A stretch of 5,403 nt of DNA, from the NCBI GenBank assembly GCA_947296775.1, contig CAMYRF010000080.1, forward strand, positions 1 to 5,403, written 5' to 3'. Below are positions 1 to 5,346 of this stretch, in pieces. The notes under the pieces are model-generated. The model saw nothing but the letters and a program-made list of their open reading frames with translations, was not told the DNA's origin and searched no databases. Numbering within the stretch: position 1 is the first letter of the stretch; each line of letters begins with the position of its first letter. A program made the translations under genes and the position numbers. This stretch comes from an uncultured Mycoplasmatota bacterium (GTDB lineage: Bacteria > Bacillota_I > Bacilli_A > RF39 > UBA660).

Positions 1-39
1 CCCTGGGAATGGGTTTTGGATTACAAAATTATTATTCAT
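1..39 (-). CDS. N-terminus of a leftward gene cut by the window edge, unknown product
   Basis: The reverse strand has an ATG at 39-37 that opens a frame with no stop to the window edge, reading MNNNFVIQNPFPG. A good ribosome binding site, AAAGGATG (52-45 on the reverse strand), lies at normal spacing upstream. The other nearby ATG, inside that site, hits a stop within three codons. Thirteen residues are too few to recognise a family. The gene is divergent from pduL and may share its promoter region. The start is fairly well supported; the product is unknown. Confidence 0.55.
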   Translation of the reverse strand, partial: MNNNFVIQNPFPG

Positions 40-64
40 ATAATCATCCTTTCTTTAAAATATA

Positions 65-93
65 TTTAATGAATAAATGAAATATGATATAAT
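65..93 (+). promoter_or_regulatory. Extended -10 promoter of the pduL-ucpA operon
   Basis: A perfect extended -10, TGATATAAT (85-93), has a weak -35 TTTAAT (65-70) at 17 bp spacing. Transcription would start near 100, leaving a leader of about 18 nt that carries the AAAGGGGTG ribosome binding site (104-112). The -10 lies in the palindrome TATAATTATA (88-97), so the reverse strand also has a perfect TATAAT (97-92), which could drive the leftward gene at 39. I see no good reverse -35. Confidence 0.6.
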
Positions 94-117
94 TATATAT
101 AATAAAGGGGTGAAAAT

Positions 118-690
118 ATGAAAGTTTTAACTGGTGTATCTAACAGGCATGTTCATTTAACTAAAGATGTATATGTTAAACTTTTTGGAAATGACAATTT
201 AGAAGTGGAACGTATTTTAGACCAACCTACACAGTTTGCTTCTAAAAGCTTTGTTACAATTAGATGTGGTGAAAATGAAATATCTAATGTACGTGTTTTA
301 GGCCCTTTCCGTGATTATAATCAGGTTGAAATTTCTAGAACTGATGCATATAGGTTAATGGTTAATCCACCAATTAAATCTTCTGGTGATTTAGATGATA
401 GTTTACCAGTTACTTTAATTGGTCCTATGGGGGAGACTTTTTTAGATAAAGGTTTAATTATCGCAAATAGGCATATTCATATAACTCCTAGTGATGTTTT
501 AAAATATGGGTTATCTAATATTGATAAAGTTTGTGTTAAGGTAGATGGTGAAAAGGGCGGCATACTTAAAAATGTTTATTTAAAAACTAGTGATGATGCT
601 GGTCTTAGATTACATTTAGATACTGATGATGCAAATGCATTTGGAATTAGAAATGATGATGAAGTAGAAATTTTAATAGAAAGAGGATGA
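118..690 (+). CDS. pduL: PduL-family phosphate acyltransferase (phosphotransacylase)
   Basis: PduL enzymes interconvert acyl-CoA plus phosphate with acyl-phosphate plus CoA, using a dinuclear zinc site and a fold unrelated to Pta. The 190 residues hold both halves of the family. The N-terminal half has SNRHVH (His11, His13). The middle has a GPFR...NQVEIS block (Arg65, Glu71). The C-terminal half has ANRHIH (His119, His121) and LHLDTDDANA with His166. His11, His13, Glu71, His119, His121 and His166 match the family's zinc-ligand positions as I recall them. The protein begins directly at the first catalytic motif, so it lacks the N-terminal encapsulation peptide of microcompartment PduL; no shell gene is visible. 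It probably acts in the cytosol on acetyl- or propionyl-CoA. The ATG follows AAAGGGGTG by five bases. ucpA starts four bases after the TGA, so they form an operon. Family certain, substrate inferred. Confidence 0.93.
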   Translation: MKVLTGVSNRHVHLTKDVYVKLFGNDNLEVERILDQPTQFASKSFVTIRCGENEISNVRVLGPFRDYNQVEISRTDAYRLMVNPPIKSSGDLDDSLPVTLIGPMGETFLDKGLIIANRHIHITPSDVLKYGLSNIDKVCVKVDGEKGGILKNVYLKTSDDAGLRLHLDTDDANAFGIRNDDEVEILIERG

Positions 691-694
691 AATT

Positions 695-1471
695 ATGAAA
701 TTAAAAGATAAAGTTGCAGTTATTACTGGTGGAGCTATGGGAAATGGTCTTGGTATTGCTAAAGTGTTTTTAAAAGAAGGCGCTAGTATTGCTATACTGG
801 ATTATTCTGATAAATTAGGTGAAACTATTAATGAATTAGGTACTTTAGGCAATGTATGTGGTTTTAAGGTAGATATTCGTGATGTTAAAAAGGTATCTGA
901 ATGTATGAGGGCTATTAATGATAAATATGGTTATATTGATATTGTGGTTAACAATGCAGGTGTTGCTAAATTAGAAACGTTTATGGATATGTCTGATGAG
1001 GTTAGAGATTTTCATTTTGATATTAATATTAAAGGTACTTGGAATGTTACTAAAGCCGCTGTTCCTTATATGAATGGTGGATCTATTGTGAATTTATCTA
1101 GCGTGACTGGACCAATGGTAGCTGATAGTGGTGAAGTTGCTTATGCGACTACTAAAGCTGCTTTGATTGGTTTTACTAAAGGTTTAGCTGCTGAACTCGT
1201 GGGAAAAAATATTAGGGTAAATGCAATTATGCCTGGTTATATTATGACACCTATGGTTGAGGGAATTGCCAAAGATACTGATAGTGAAAACCCTCAGAGT
1301 GTAGTTGATGGTATTGCAGCTGGTATTCCGATGAAGAGACTTGGTACTATTGAAGAACTTGGTAATTTAGCAGCATTCCTTGCAAGTGATGAAGCTAGCT
1401 ATATAACTGGACAAGGTATTGTAATTGATGGTGGTTCTACTTTGCCAGAAACAATGTCTGTTGGTGTTTAA
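695..1471 (+). CDS. ucpA: UcpA-like short-chain dehydrogenase/reductase
   Basis: This is a classical SDR oxidoreductase of 258 residues, full length for the family. It has the Rossmann motif TGGAMGNG (11-18), an acidic Asp36 at the end of beta-2 that favours NAD(H) over NADP(H), NNAG (86-89), and the catalytic set Asn111, Ser136, Tyr150 and Lys154 (YATTK). The stretches DINIKGTWNVTKA and SSVTGPMVAD and the C-terminus GGSTLPETMSVGV match what I recall of E. coli UcpA almost residue for residue, so the assignment goes beyond the superfamily. UcpA has been linked to furfural tolerance in E. coli; its natural substrate is not established. It follows pduL by four bases, with its ribosome binding site (AGAGGATG, 682-689) overlapping the pduL stop. 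Co-transcription suggests a role in aldehyde or alcohol handling near acyl-CoA metabolism, which is inference. Confidence 0.88.
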   Translation: MKLKDKVAVITGGAMGNGLGIAKVFLKEGASIAILDYSDKLGETINELGTLGNVCGFKVDIRDVKKVSECMRAINDKYGYIDIVVNNAGVAKLETFMDMSDEVRDFHFDINIKGTWNVTKAAVPYMNGGSIVNLSSVTGPMVADSGEVAYATTKAALIGFTKGLAAELVGKNIRVNAIMPGYIMTPMVEGIAKDTDSENPQSVVDGIAAGIPMKRLGTIEELGNLAAFLASDEASYITGQGIVIDGGSTLPETMSVGV

Positions 1472-1475
1472 TCTA

Positions 1476-1504
1476 TTGTGATAATTTTATAAATATGGTA
1501 TATT
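1476..1504 (+). promoter_or_regulatory. Promoter of the predicted antisense (antitoxin) RNA
   Basis: Directly after the ucpA stop there is TTGTGA (1476-1481), a 17-bp spacer, and an extended -10 TGG-TATATT (1496-1504). Transcription would begin near A1511, placing the first direct repeat (TGAGG...TCCT) at the very 5' end of the RNA. A strong promoter here, with no plus-strand ORF before 1935, argues for a noncoding transcript rather than a longer ucpA message. Confidence 0.55.
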
Positions 1505-1512
1505 TTATCTAG

Positions 1513-1525
1513 TGAGGAAAATCCT
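1513..1525. repeat. Direct repeat 1, antisense-RNA copy
   Basis: TGAGG-AAAA-TCCT lies at the predicted 5' end of the antisense RNA. Its partner is TGAGG-TTC-TCCT at 1702-1713, in the same orientation, so an RNA made from here can pair with the toxin mRNA around its ribosome binding site. The outer nine bases are identical; only the centre differs. Confidence 0.55.
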
Positions 1526-1553
1526 CATAAAAAAGGGAAACATTGCAACATAT

Positions 1554-1561
1554 CAATGTTT
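1554..1561. repeat. Direct repeat 2, antisense-RNA copy
   Basis: CAATGTTT forms the 3' arm of the second antisense-RNA hairpin. The same-orientation partner CAATATTT at 1765-1772 differs at one base, which still pairs as a G-U wobble, so all eight positions could pair with the 5' end of the toxin mRNA. Confidence 0.45.
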
Positions 1562-1580
1562 AACCTAATTTTTGGTTTTG

Positions 1581-1612
1581 GAAAGACACTCTGCTTAAGC
1601 GGGGTGTCTTTC
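1581..1612. terminator. Shared hairpin terminator of the converging RNAs
   Basis: GAAAGACAC...GTGTCTTTC continues inwards to GCTTAAGC, giving a 14-bp stem with a TTAA loop on the plus strand, including two G-U wobbles (1590/1603 and 1592/1601). The following tract is pyrimidine-rich but poor in T. On the reverse strand the two wobbles become A-C mismatches, so the hairpin is stronger in the rightward RNA. It lies four bases beyond the toxin stop codon and 109 bases after ucpA. It can end ucpA or the antisense RNA from one side and the toxin mRNA from the other. Confidence 0.7.
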
Positions 1613-1616
1613 TCTA

Positions 1617-1700
1617 TTAATCAAGAATCTTCCAAAGAAGAGCGACTAATAAAATGATAATTATAGCGGGTATTAGGATTAAGAAATCTTTTTTTGTCAT
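1617..1700 (-). CDS. 27-residue hydrophobic peptide, predicted Fst-like type I toxin
   Basis: A small leftward ORF encodes 27 residues: a charged start MTKKD, one membrane segment at about residues 6-23 (FLILIPAIIIILLVALLW, Pro11, Trp23), and a short polar tail KILD. This is the build of type I toxins of the Fst/Ldr kind, which insert in the inner membrane and disturb it when over-made; pAD1 Fst has 33 residues and also carries Pro early in the membrane helix. Its ribosome binding site is AGGAG (1713-1709) eight bases before the ATG, behind a strong promoter (1814-1786). The codons include ATC, CCC and GTC, less AT-biased than the neighbours. Sequence likeness to Fst is weak; the call rests mainly on the locus layout. 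It could be another kind of small membrane protein. That it is a real gene is likely. Confidence 0.68.
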   Translation of the reverse strand: MTKKDFLILIPAIIIILLVALLWKILD

Positions 1701-1701
1701 A

Positions 1702-1713
1702 TGAGGTTCTCCT
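1702..1713. repeat. Direct repeat 1, toxin-leader copy
   Basis: TGAGG-TTC-TCCT spans the complement of the toxin ribosome binding site (1709-1713) and ends one base from the start codon. Pairing with the antisense RNA copy (1513-1525) would block translation initiation directly. Confidence 0.55.
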
Positions 1714-1764
1714 ATTTTGAGACCCCCCCAAAAAAAATAAATAGGCAGACACCAACAGCGGTTA

Positions 1765-1772
1765 CAATATTT
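1765..1772. repeat. Direct repeat 2, toxin-leader copy
   Basis: CAATATTT (AAATATTG in the toxin mRNA) lies within the first 15 or so bases of the predicted toxin transcript. It is the partner of CAATGTTT at 1554-1561, and the two repeat pairs are in the same order on both sides of the terminator. Confidence 0.45.
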
Positions 1773-1778
1773 CCCTTG

Positions 1779-1823
1779 ATTTGTTATTCTATAATGTCTT
1801 TAAAATAGTGTCAAATAACAAAT
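1779..1823. repeat. Inverted repeat flanking the toxin promoter
   Basis: ATTTGTTAT (1779-1787) and ATAACAAAT (1815-1823) are perfect 9-bp inverted copies whose inner ends are 27 bp apart. One overlaps the -10 and start point, and the other abuts the -35. They could be operator half-sites, but in sequence this AT-rich a chance match is possible. Confidence 0.3.
1786..1814 (-). promoter_or_regulatory. Promoter of the toxin mRNA
   Basis: On the reverse strand there is a perfect TTGACA -35 (1814-1809), a 17-bp spacer and a TAGAAT -10 (1791-1786). Transcription would start near 1780-1777, giving an mRNA of about 200 nt to the shared terminator, close to the roughly 210 nt of pAD1 RNA I. A promoter this good in front of a 27-codon ORF is strong support that the ORF is real. 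Confidence 0.7.
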
Positions 1824-1880
1824 TTGGCATTTTTGTATGGTTTATTAGTACAAAAAAGGAAATTTTGTAGTTTTGAATTA

Positions 1881-1909
1881 TTGACTATTTTTTTCTTCTT
1901 TGTTAGAAT
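1881..1909 (+). promoter_or_regulatory. Promoter of the Fic gene
   Basis: TTGACT (1881-1886), a 17-bp spacer and TAGAAT (1904-1909) give a near-consensus housekeeping promoter. The start would fall near 1916, leaving a leader under 20 nt that holds the AAGGAG ribosome binding site (1921-1926). It points away from the toxin promoter; 66 bp separate the two -35 boxes. Confidence 0.7.
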
Positions 1910-1934
1910 AGCAAACTAACAAGGAGAATTATTT

Positions 1935-3212
1935 ATGGATATTACTTTAGTGGAACTTGATTTAGTTACGATTATTAATGAAATGTTTTTAGGATACATC
2001 GAAAGAAAAAATTCTGGATTATTATATGGAAAAGCTGATGATCTTCCAAAAAAATTAATTAAATTGTATTATCGCTTAGATCCGTCTGATAGACATTTAG
2101 ATGAGCTAAAGGAAAATTTTATTAATCACTATATTGAATGTGAATGTATTTTAGAAAATACTCATGATAAATTTGAAAGAGAAGGTCTTAAAGAAATGTA
2201 TGATTATATACATTCTGATGAAATAAATTATAAATTTGATGTTTATACTTTACTGGAACTTCACCGTAAATTATATTCAAAAGCGCCTTATCCTGATGCT
2301 GGTGGGACTTTTAGAAACCATAATGTTTATTTACCGACAACAGGTATAAATTTATCTGATTGTTATGATATTCGTGATGAGATAAAGGGCCTTGATAAAG
2401 AGGTTAGTGAACTTTATGAGTTTGGTAAATACGTGGCTAAAAATCCTGATAAGATTTTTGAATATATTGATAGGTGTGTTGTTTTAAAGTGTAAATTAAT
2501 TAAAATACATCCTTTCTTTGATGGTAATGGCAGAAGTATACGTGGATTTATAAATAAATTATTTTTAACGGCAGGATTACCTTCTATTTATGTGAATGCT
2601 GATGAAGTAGAACAATACAAAAAAGCTATGAATCAAGCTAATGGTGATGGTGATTACAGACATATTATTTCATTTTATTACTATAAAATTTGTGATTCGA
2701 TTTTTGAACTTGATATTAAACCTAAAGTATATTCAGAAGTTCCTATTGGGAAACAAGTATTAAGCCTTTCTAATTTATGTATGCATGAAGTAGGGACCCA
2801 AAATATTGAAAGACAAACTTGGGAAGATTATTCTATTTATGTTTTAGAAAGATATTTAACCAATCAAGGTATAAACTGTAAAATATATTCTACTAATCAT
2901 TTTAATTTGGATGCGATTAATCATAATTTCATTTTAGTTTATTATAAAGAAAAGGGATTAAACAAAAGATTATTATTGGATCCTGTATTTAGTATTTTAT
3001 TTAAAAATGGGTATGTTTATTTGGATGATAACCGCGAACATATAAAAAGAATTTTTTATAATTTAATAGAAAATGGTGTTACTTCTGTTACACATACTCA
3101 TTTAGGACAGTATGTTAGATTTTTTAAAACTTATGAAGAGGTTAAGGTACATGAAACTGGTTTAGCTGTTTGTGAGCCAAAGGAAATGGTTAAGGTGTAT
3201 AAGAAAAACTAA
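1935..3212 (+). CDS. Fic domain protein (putative protein adenylyltransferase) with an unusual C-terminal domain
   Basis: Fic enzymes usually transfer AMP from ATP to a hydroxyl on a target protein. The 425 residues hold a helical N-terminal region (1-100), a Fic core (about 104-250) and a separate C-terminal domain (about 265-425). The core has LLELHRKLY, the flap GTFRNHNVYLP (124-134) and the full motif HPFFDGNGRSIR (192-203): catalytic His192, metal-binding Asp196, and Arg200 and Arg203. Helix residues ECILEN (70-75) sit where class II proteins carry the self-inhibitory (S/T)xxxE(G/N) motif; Glu74 is kept but the Ser/Thr is Glu70. The C-terminal domain is not a standard Fic partner. Its TWEDYS...HNF...LLLDP pattern resembles transglutaminase-like folds, with Trp296 in place of Cys, His330 and Asp349. 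The ATG follows AAGGAG by eight bases. The target is unknown. Fic assignment certain, C-terminal reading tentative. Confidence 0.92.
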   Translation: MDITLVELDLVTIINEMFLGYIERKNSGLLYGKADDLPKKLIKLYYRLDPSDRHLDELKENFINHYIECECILENTHDKFEREGLKEMYDYIHSDEINYKFDVYTLLELHRKLYSKAPYPDAGGTFRNHNVYLPTTGINLSDCYDIRDEIKGLDKEVSELYEFGKYVAKNPDKIFEYIDRCVVLKCKLIKIHPFFDGNGRSIRGFINKLFLTAGLPSIYVNADEVEQYKKAMNQANGDGDYRHIISFYYYKICDSIFELDIKPKVYSEVPIGKQVLSLSNLCMHEVGTQNIERQTWEDYSIYVLERYLTNQGINCKIYSTNHFNLDAINHNFILVYYKEKGLNKRLLLDPVFSILFKNGYVYLDDNREHIKRIFYNLIENGVTSVTHTHLGQYVRFFKTYEEVKVHETGLAVCEPKEMVKVYKKN

Positions 3213-3237
3213 GAAAAAATTATTTCTTAGTTTTTTT
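3202..3237. terminator. Bidirectional terminator between the fic and PBP genes
   Basis: AAAAACTAAGAAA (3204-3216) pairs with TTTCTTAGTTTTT (3223-3235), a 13-bp stem with a six-base loop. T-runs follow on both strands, so it can end both converging genes. The fic stop codon lies inside the left arm, and the PBP stop codon touches the right end, so coding sequence doubles as terminator. Confidence 0.85.
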
Positions 3238-5233
3238 ATTCGACTTTTACTGTTGGAATAATATCATCTAAAGTATATTTATTACTGGTTGGTTCTGTAC
3301 CTTTTATATAATAAAGTAGTTTTGCTTTACCGTTATTACTAGCAACATTACCGCTTATTGGATCTATTGCAACGCCAACAACGTTATTTGGTGTTTCGTA
3401 CCAGCTATCTTCTTTATCTTTTAGGTATCCTTCCATTATATCTATCCATGTATTTTTGATGTTTGAACTATCAGTACTTATAACGGCTTTATTATCATCA
3501 TAGCCTGTCCATAGACCAACTAATAAATCTTTATTGTATCCAAATATTAAGTTATCAGTATCTGTTGTTCCACTTTTTATCGCATATTTTCTCGTCATTT
3601 TTGGAGAAATGTTATAACAAGTTGGTGTATTATAATCAACAAATTCTTTGGCATAAGTTGTGGTTAATAATTCATTTAAAACATAAACTGTGTTTTTATT
3701 TAAAACGTTTTCGGGATTTGGTTTATATTCATATAGAATATTTCCTTTCATATCGGTTACTTTACTAATGAAAAATGGTTTTATTTTATTTCCTTCACCA
3801 GCGAGTGTGGCGTAGCCTGTCATCATATCCATCATGTTTATTTCTTCGGCACCTAGTGCTAGAGAAGGAAGCTCATCTACTTTTTTATTTATGCCAACAC
3901 GTTTTAACATGTTTGCTAAATTGTTTTCACCTAAGAATAGATGGGTTTTTACTGCATATATGTTATCAGAATAGGCGATTGCGGCGGCCATACTGATTGG
4001 CTTTTTTGGATATTCATCATTATAGTTTTTTGGAGTATATGTTTTATTCCCTTCAAAGGTGAAGGTTGTTTTTTCGCTGGTGAAGGTTGTTGACGGCGTA
4101 AATCCGTTTTCTAGTGCTGAATAATAAAGAAATGGTTTGATGGTTGAACCTACTTGCCTCGTGGCTTTAGTAGCTCTGTTATATTGACTTTTATTATAAT
4201 CTCTACCACCAGTTAGTGCTAGTATTTTTCCTGTTTTAGGATCCATGACAACTCCAGCCAACTGGATGTTATCGTTTGTGATGTTTTTATTTGCACTTTC
4301 TTCTAGCAGTTTTTGAGCGTCTGTATCTAAATTAGTATATATTTTTAATCCACCAGTATCTAAGAATGAAGCTGGAATGGAATCTATTTTTTCTAGTTCA
4401 TCCATAACCGCATCTTGGTAGTAACGCATCATTTTTAGGCTGTCTTTTTCTTCTTCAGTTTTATATATTAGTTTTTCGTTATAGGCACTTTGTGCCTCTT
4501 CTTTTGTTATATATTTGTTTTCTACCATAGAGTTTAGGATTATTTTTTGTCTAGTTTTTGCTTTTGTTTCATTGGTTAATGGTGAATAATCGCTTGGATT
4601 TTTGGGAATACCAGCTAACATACTTGCTTCTGCAAGGGTAAGATTTTTTGAACTTTTTCCAAAGTAATATTTAGCTGCATTTTCTATTCCAAATATTCCA
4701 CCGTAGTTTATAGTGTTTAGATATCCTTCTAAAATATCGTCTTTTTTATAGTGAGCTTCTAATCTTATGGTAAGCCATGCTTCTTTTAGTTTTCGTTCCC
4801 ATGTTTTATCAAAGTCTAGAAATAGGTTTTTTGTATATTGTTGGGTTATGGTTGAAGCTCCTTGGAGCTTTTCTCTTTCTTTTAAGTTGATAAATAGGGC
4901 TTTTATAATTCTTAAAAAATCAAAACCTTTATGGTTGTAGAAGTTTTTATCTTCTATTGATATGGTTGCATTTATTAGATTAGGTGAAATTTCATTTAGG
5001 CTTATCCAATCTTCACTAGCTGTGCCCGTGTATAATTTTCCTTTATTATCGTATAGATAATATCCATTAGCTCCATCAATAGCAAGTTTTGGTGTGATTT
5101 TGGCATAGATATATAAACCGAAATATAAGGCACTTAATATAGCAATAATACTTGTGATTATTAGTAGTGCCTTATATTTTTTCTTTGGCTTTTGTGTTTG
5201 TGTTGTTTTTTGTTTTGTAGTTTGTTTTGCCAT
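3236..5233 (-). CDS. Class A penicillin-binding protein, PBP1A type (transglycosylase-transpeptidase)
   Basis: This bifunctional enzyme polymerises glycan strands from lipid II and cross-links their peptides outside the membrane. The 665 residues have a Lys/Gln/Thr-rich cytosolic tail (1-20), one membrane anchor (about 21-43), a GT51 transglycosylase domain (about 75-250) and a transpeptidase domain (about 325-600). GT51 motifs are EDKNFYNH (catalytic Glu94), GASTITQQ (125-132), RKLKE (147-151, second Glu151), ILEGYLN (167-173) and a following MLAGIPKNP block. Transpeptidase motifs are STIK (nucleophile Ser363, Lys366), SDN (422-424) and KSGTT (553-557). All catalytic residues are present, so it should be active and beta-lactam sensitive. 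It ends soon after the domain, without the long disordered or fibronectin tail of some PBP1 proteins. The ATG follows GGAG by seven bases. It is transcribed alone and converges on fic. A ponA-type name would fit, but orthology is unproven. Confidence 0.95.
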   Translation of the reverse strand: MAKQTTKQKTTQTQKPKKKYKALLIITSIIAILSALYFGLYIYAKITPKLAIDGANGYYLYDNKGKLYTGTASEDWISLNEISPNLINATISIEDKNFYNHKGFDFLRIIKALFINLKEREKLQGASTITQQYTKNLFLDFDKTWERKLKEAWLTIRLEAHYKKDDILEGYLNTINYGGIFGIENAAKYYFGKSSKNLTLAEASMLAGIPKNPSDYSPLTNETKAKTRQKIILNSMVENKYITKEEAQSAYNEKLIYKTEEEKDSLKMMRYYQDAVMDELEKIDSIPASFLDTGGLKIYTNLDTDAQKLLEESANKNITNDNIQLAGVVMDPKTGKILALTGGRDYNKSQYNRATKATRQVGSTIKPFLYYSALENGFTPSTTFTSEKTTFTFEGNKTYTPKNYNDEYPKKPISMAAAIAYSDNIYAVKTHLFLGENNLANMLKRVGINKKVDELPSLALGAEEINMMDMMTGYATLAGEGNKIKPFFISKVTDMKGNILYEYKPNPENVLNKNTVYVLNELLTTTYAKEFVDYNTPTCYNISPKMTRKYAIKSGTTDTDNLIFGYNKDLLVGLWTGYDDNKAVISTDSSNIKNTWIDIMEGYLKDKEDSWYETPNNVVGVAIDPISGNVASNNGKAKLLYYIKGTEPTSNKYTLDDIIPTVKVE

Positions 5234-5277
5234 AATATCACTCCATTTCTATGTTTATTATTGGAAGAAAATGAAAA

Positions 5278-5312
5278 ATTATAAGTGAATATTTGAAATA
5301 ATTTTTATTATA
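5278..5312 (-). promoter_or_regulatory. Probable promoter region of the PBP gene
   Basis: Two perfect TATAAT hexamers lie on the reverse strand at 5312-5307 and 5283-5278. The first has TTTTGA (5333-5328) 15 bp upstream; neither has a convincing -35. The gap also holds the PBP ribosome binding site GGAGTGA (5244-5238). In sequence this AT-rich, TATAAT can arise by chance. Confidence 0.35.
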
Positions 5313-5346
5313 TTTTTTGTATATCTATCAAAATTATTAGCTTGTG

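Larger units (their letters stand above)
1511..1616 (+). ncRNA. Predicted antisense antitoxin RNA of a par/Fst-like type I system
   Basis: This predicted untranslated RNA of about 105 nt would pair with the toxin mRNA coming from the opposite strand. It folds into three local hairpins: TGAGGA/TCCTCA with an AAA loop (1513-1527), AAACATTG/CAATGTTT (1538-1545 with 1554-1561), and the terminator stem (1581-1612). The 5' hairpin sequence recurs at the toxin ribosome binding site, and CAATGTTT recurs as CAATATTT at the toxin mRNA 5' end, both as direct repeats in DNA, so the RNAs are complementary there. The order matches RNA II of pAD1 par, although this RNA is longer than the roughly 65 nt of RNA II. 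The ends are estimates from the promoter and terminator. It could instead be only the 3' untranslated region of ucpA. Confidence 0.55.
1701..1779 (-). promoter_or_regulatory. Toxin mRNA leader with a sequestered ribosome binding site
   Basis: The predicted leader is about 79 nt. CCTATTT (1745-1739) can pair with AAATAGG (1717-1711), covering most of the AGGAG ribosome binding site. A competing stem, GGTCTC with GAGAACC, covers the same site. The loop of the larger stem holds eight T followed by seven G on the reverse strand. A sequestered site is expected of par-type toxin mRNAs, where it delays translation until the antisense RNA can bind. The fold was judged by eye. Confidence 0.45.

Noticed and set aside
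688..714. TGA at the end of pduL read as Trp (mycoplasma code).
   Set aside because: Readthrough would add only eight residues. The TGA overlaps the ucpA ribosome binding site, and Trp is encoded by TGG elsewhere in the window.
1511..1528. TGAGGA-AAA-TCCTCA hairpin as the ucpA terminator.
   Set aside because: It is followed by A residues and not T, and a much better hairpin lies 50 bases on. It fits better as the 5' stem of the antisense RNA.
1511..1612. Riboswitch or attenuator controlling fic.
   Set aside because: The hairpins end more than 260 bases before fic, which has its own strong promoter at 1881-1909. No known riboswitch core was recognised.
1533..1777. The 17-base inverted repeat as terminal repeats of an insertion sequence.
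   Set aside because: No transposase or target duplication is present. The enclosed DNA is fully explained by the terminator, the small ORF and its leader.
3565..3996. Two plus-strand open frames of 67 and 73 codons (3565-3768 and 3775-3996).
   Set aside because: They lie wholly antisense within the penicillin-binding protein gene, whose transpeptidase motifs are intact there. They have no ribosome binding site or family likeness.
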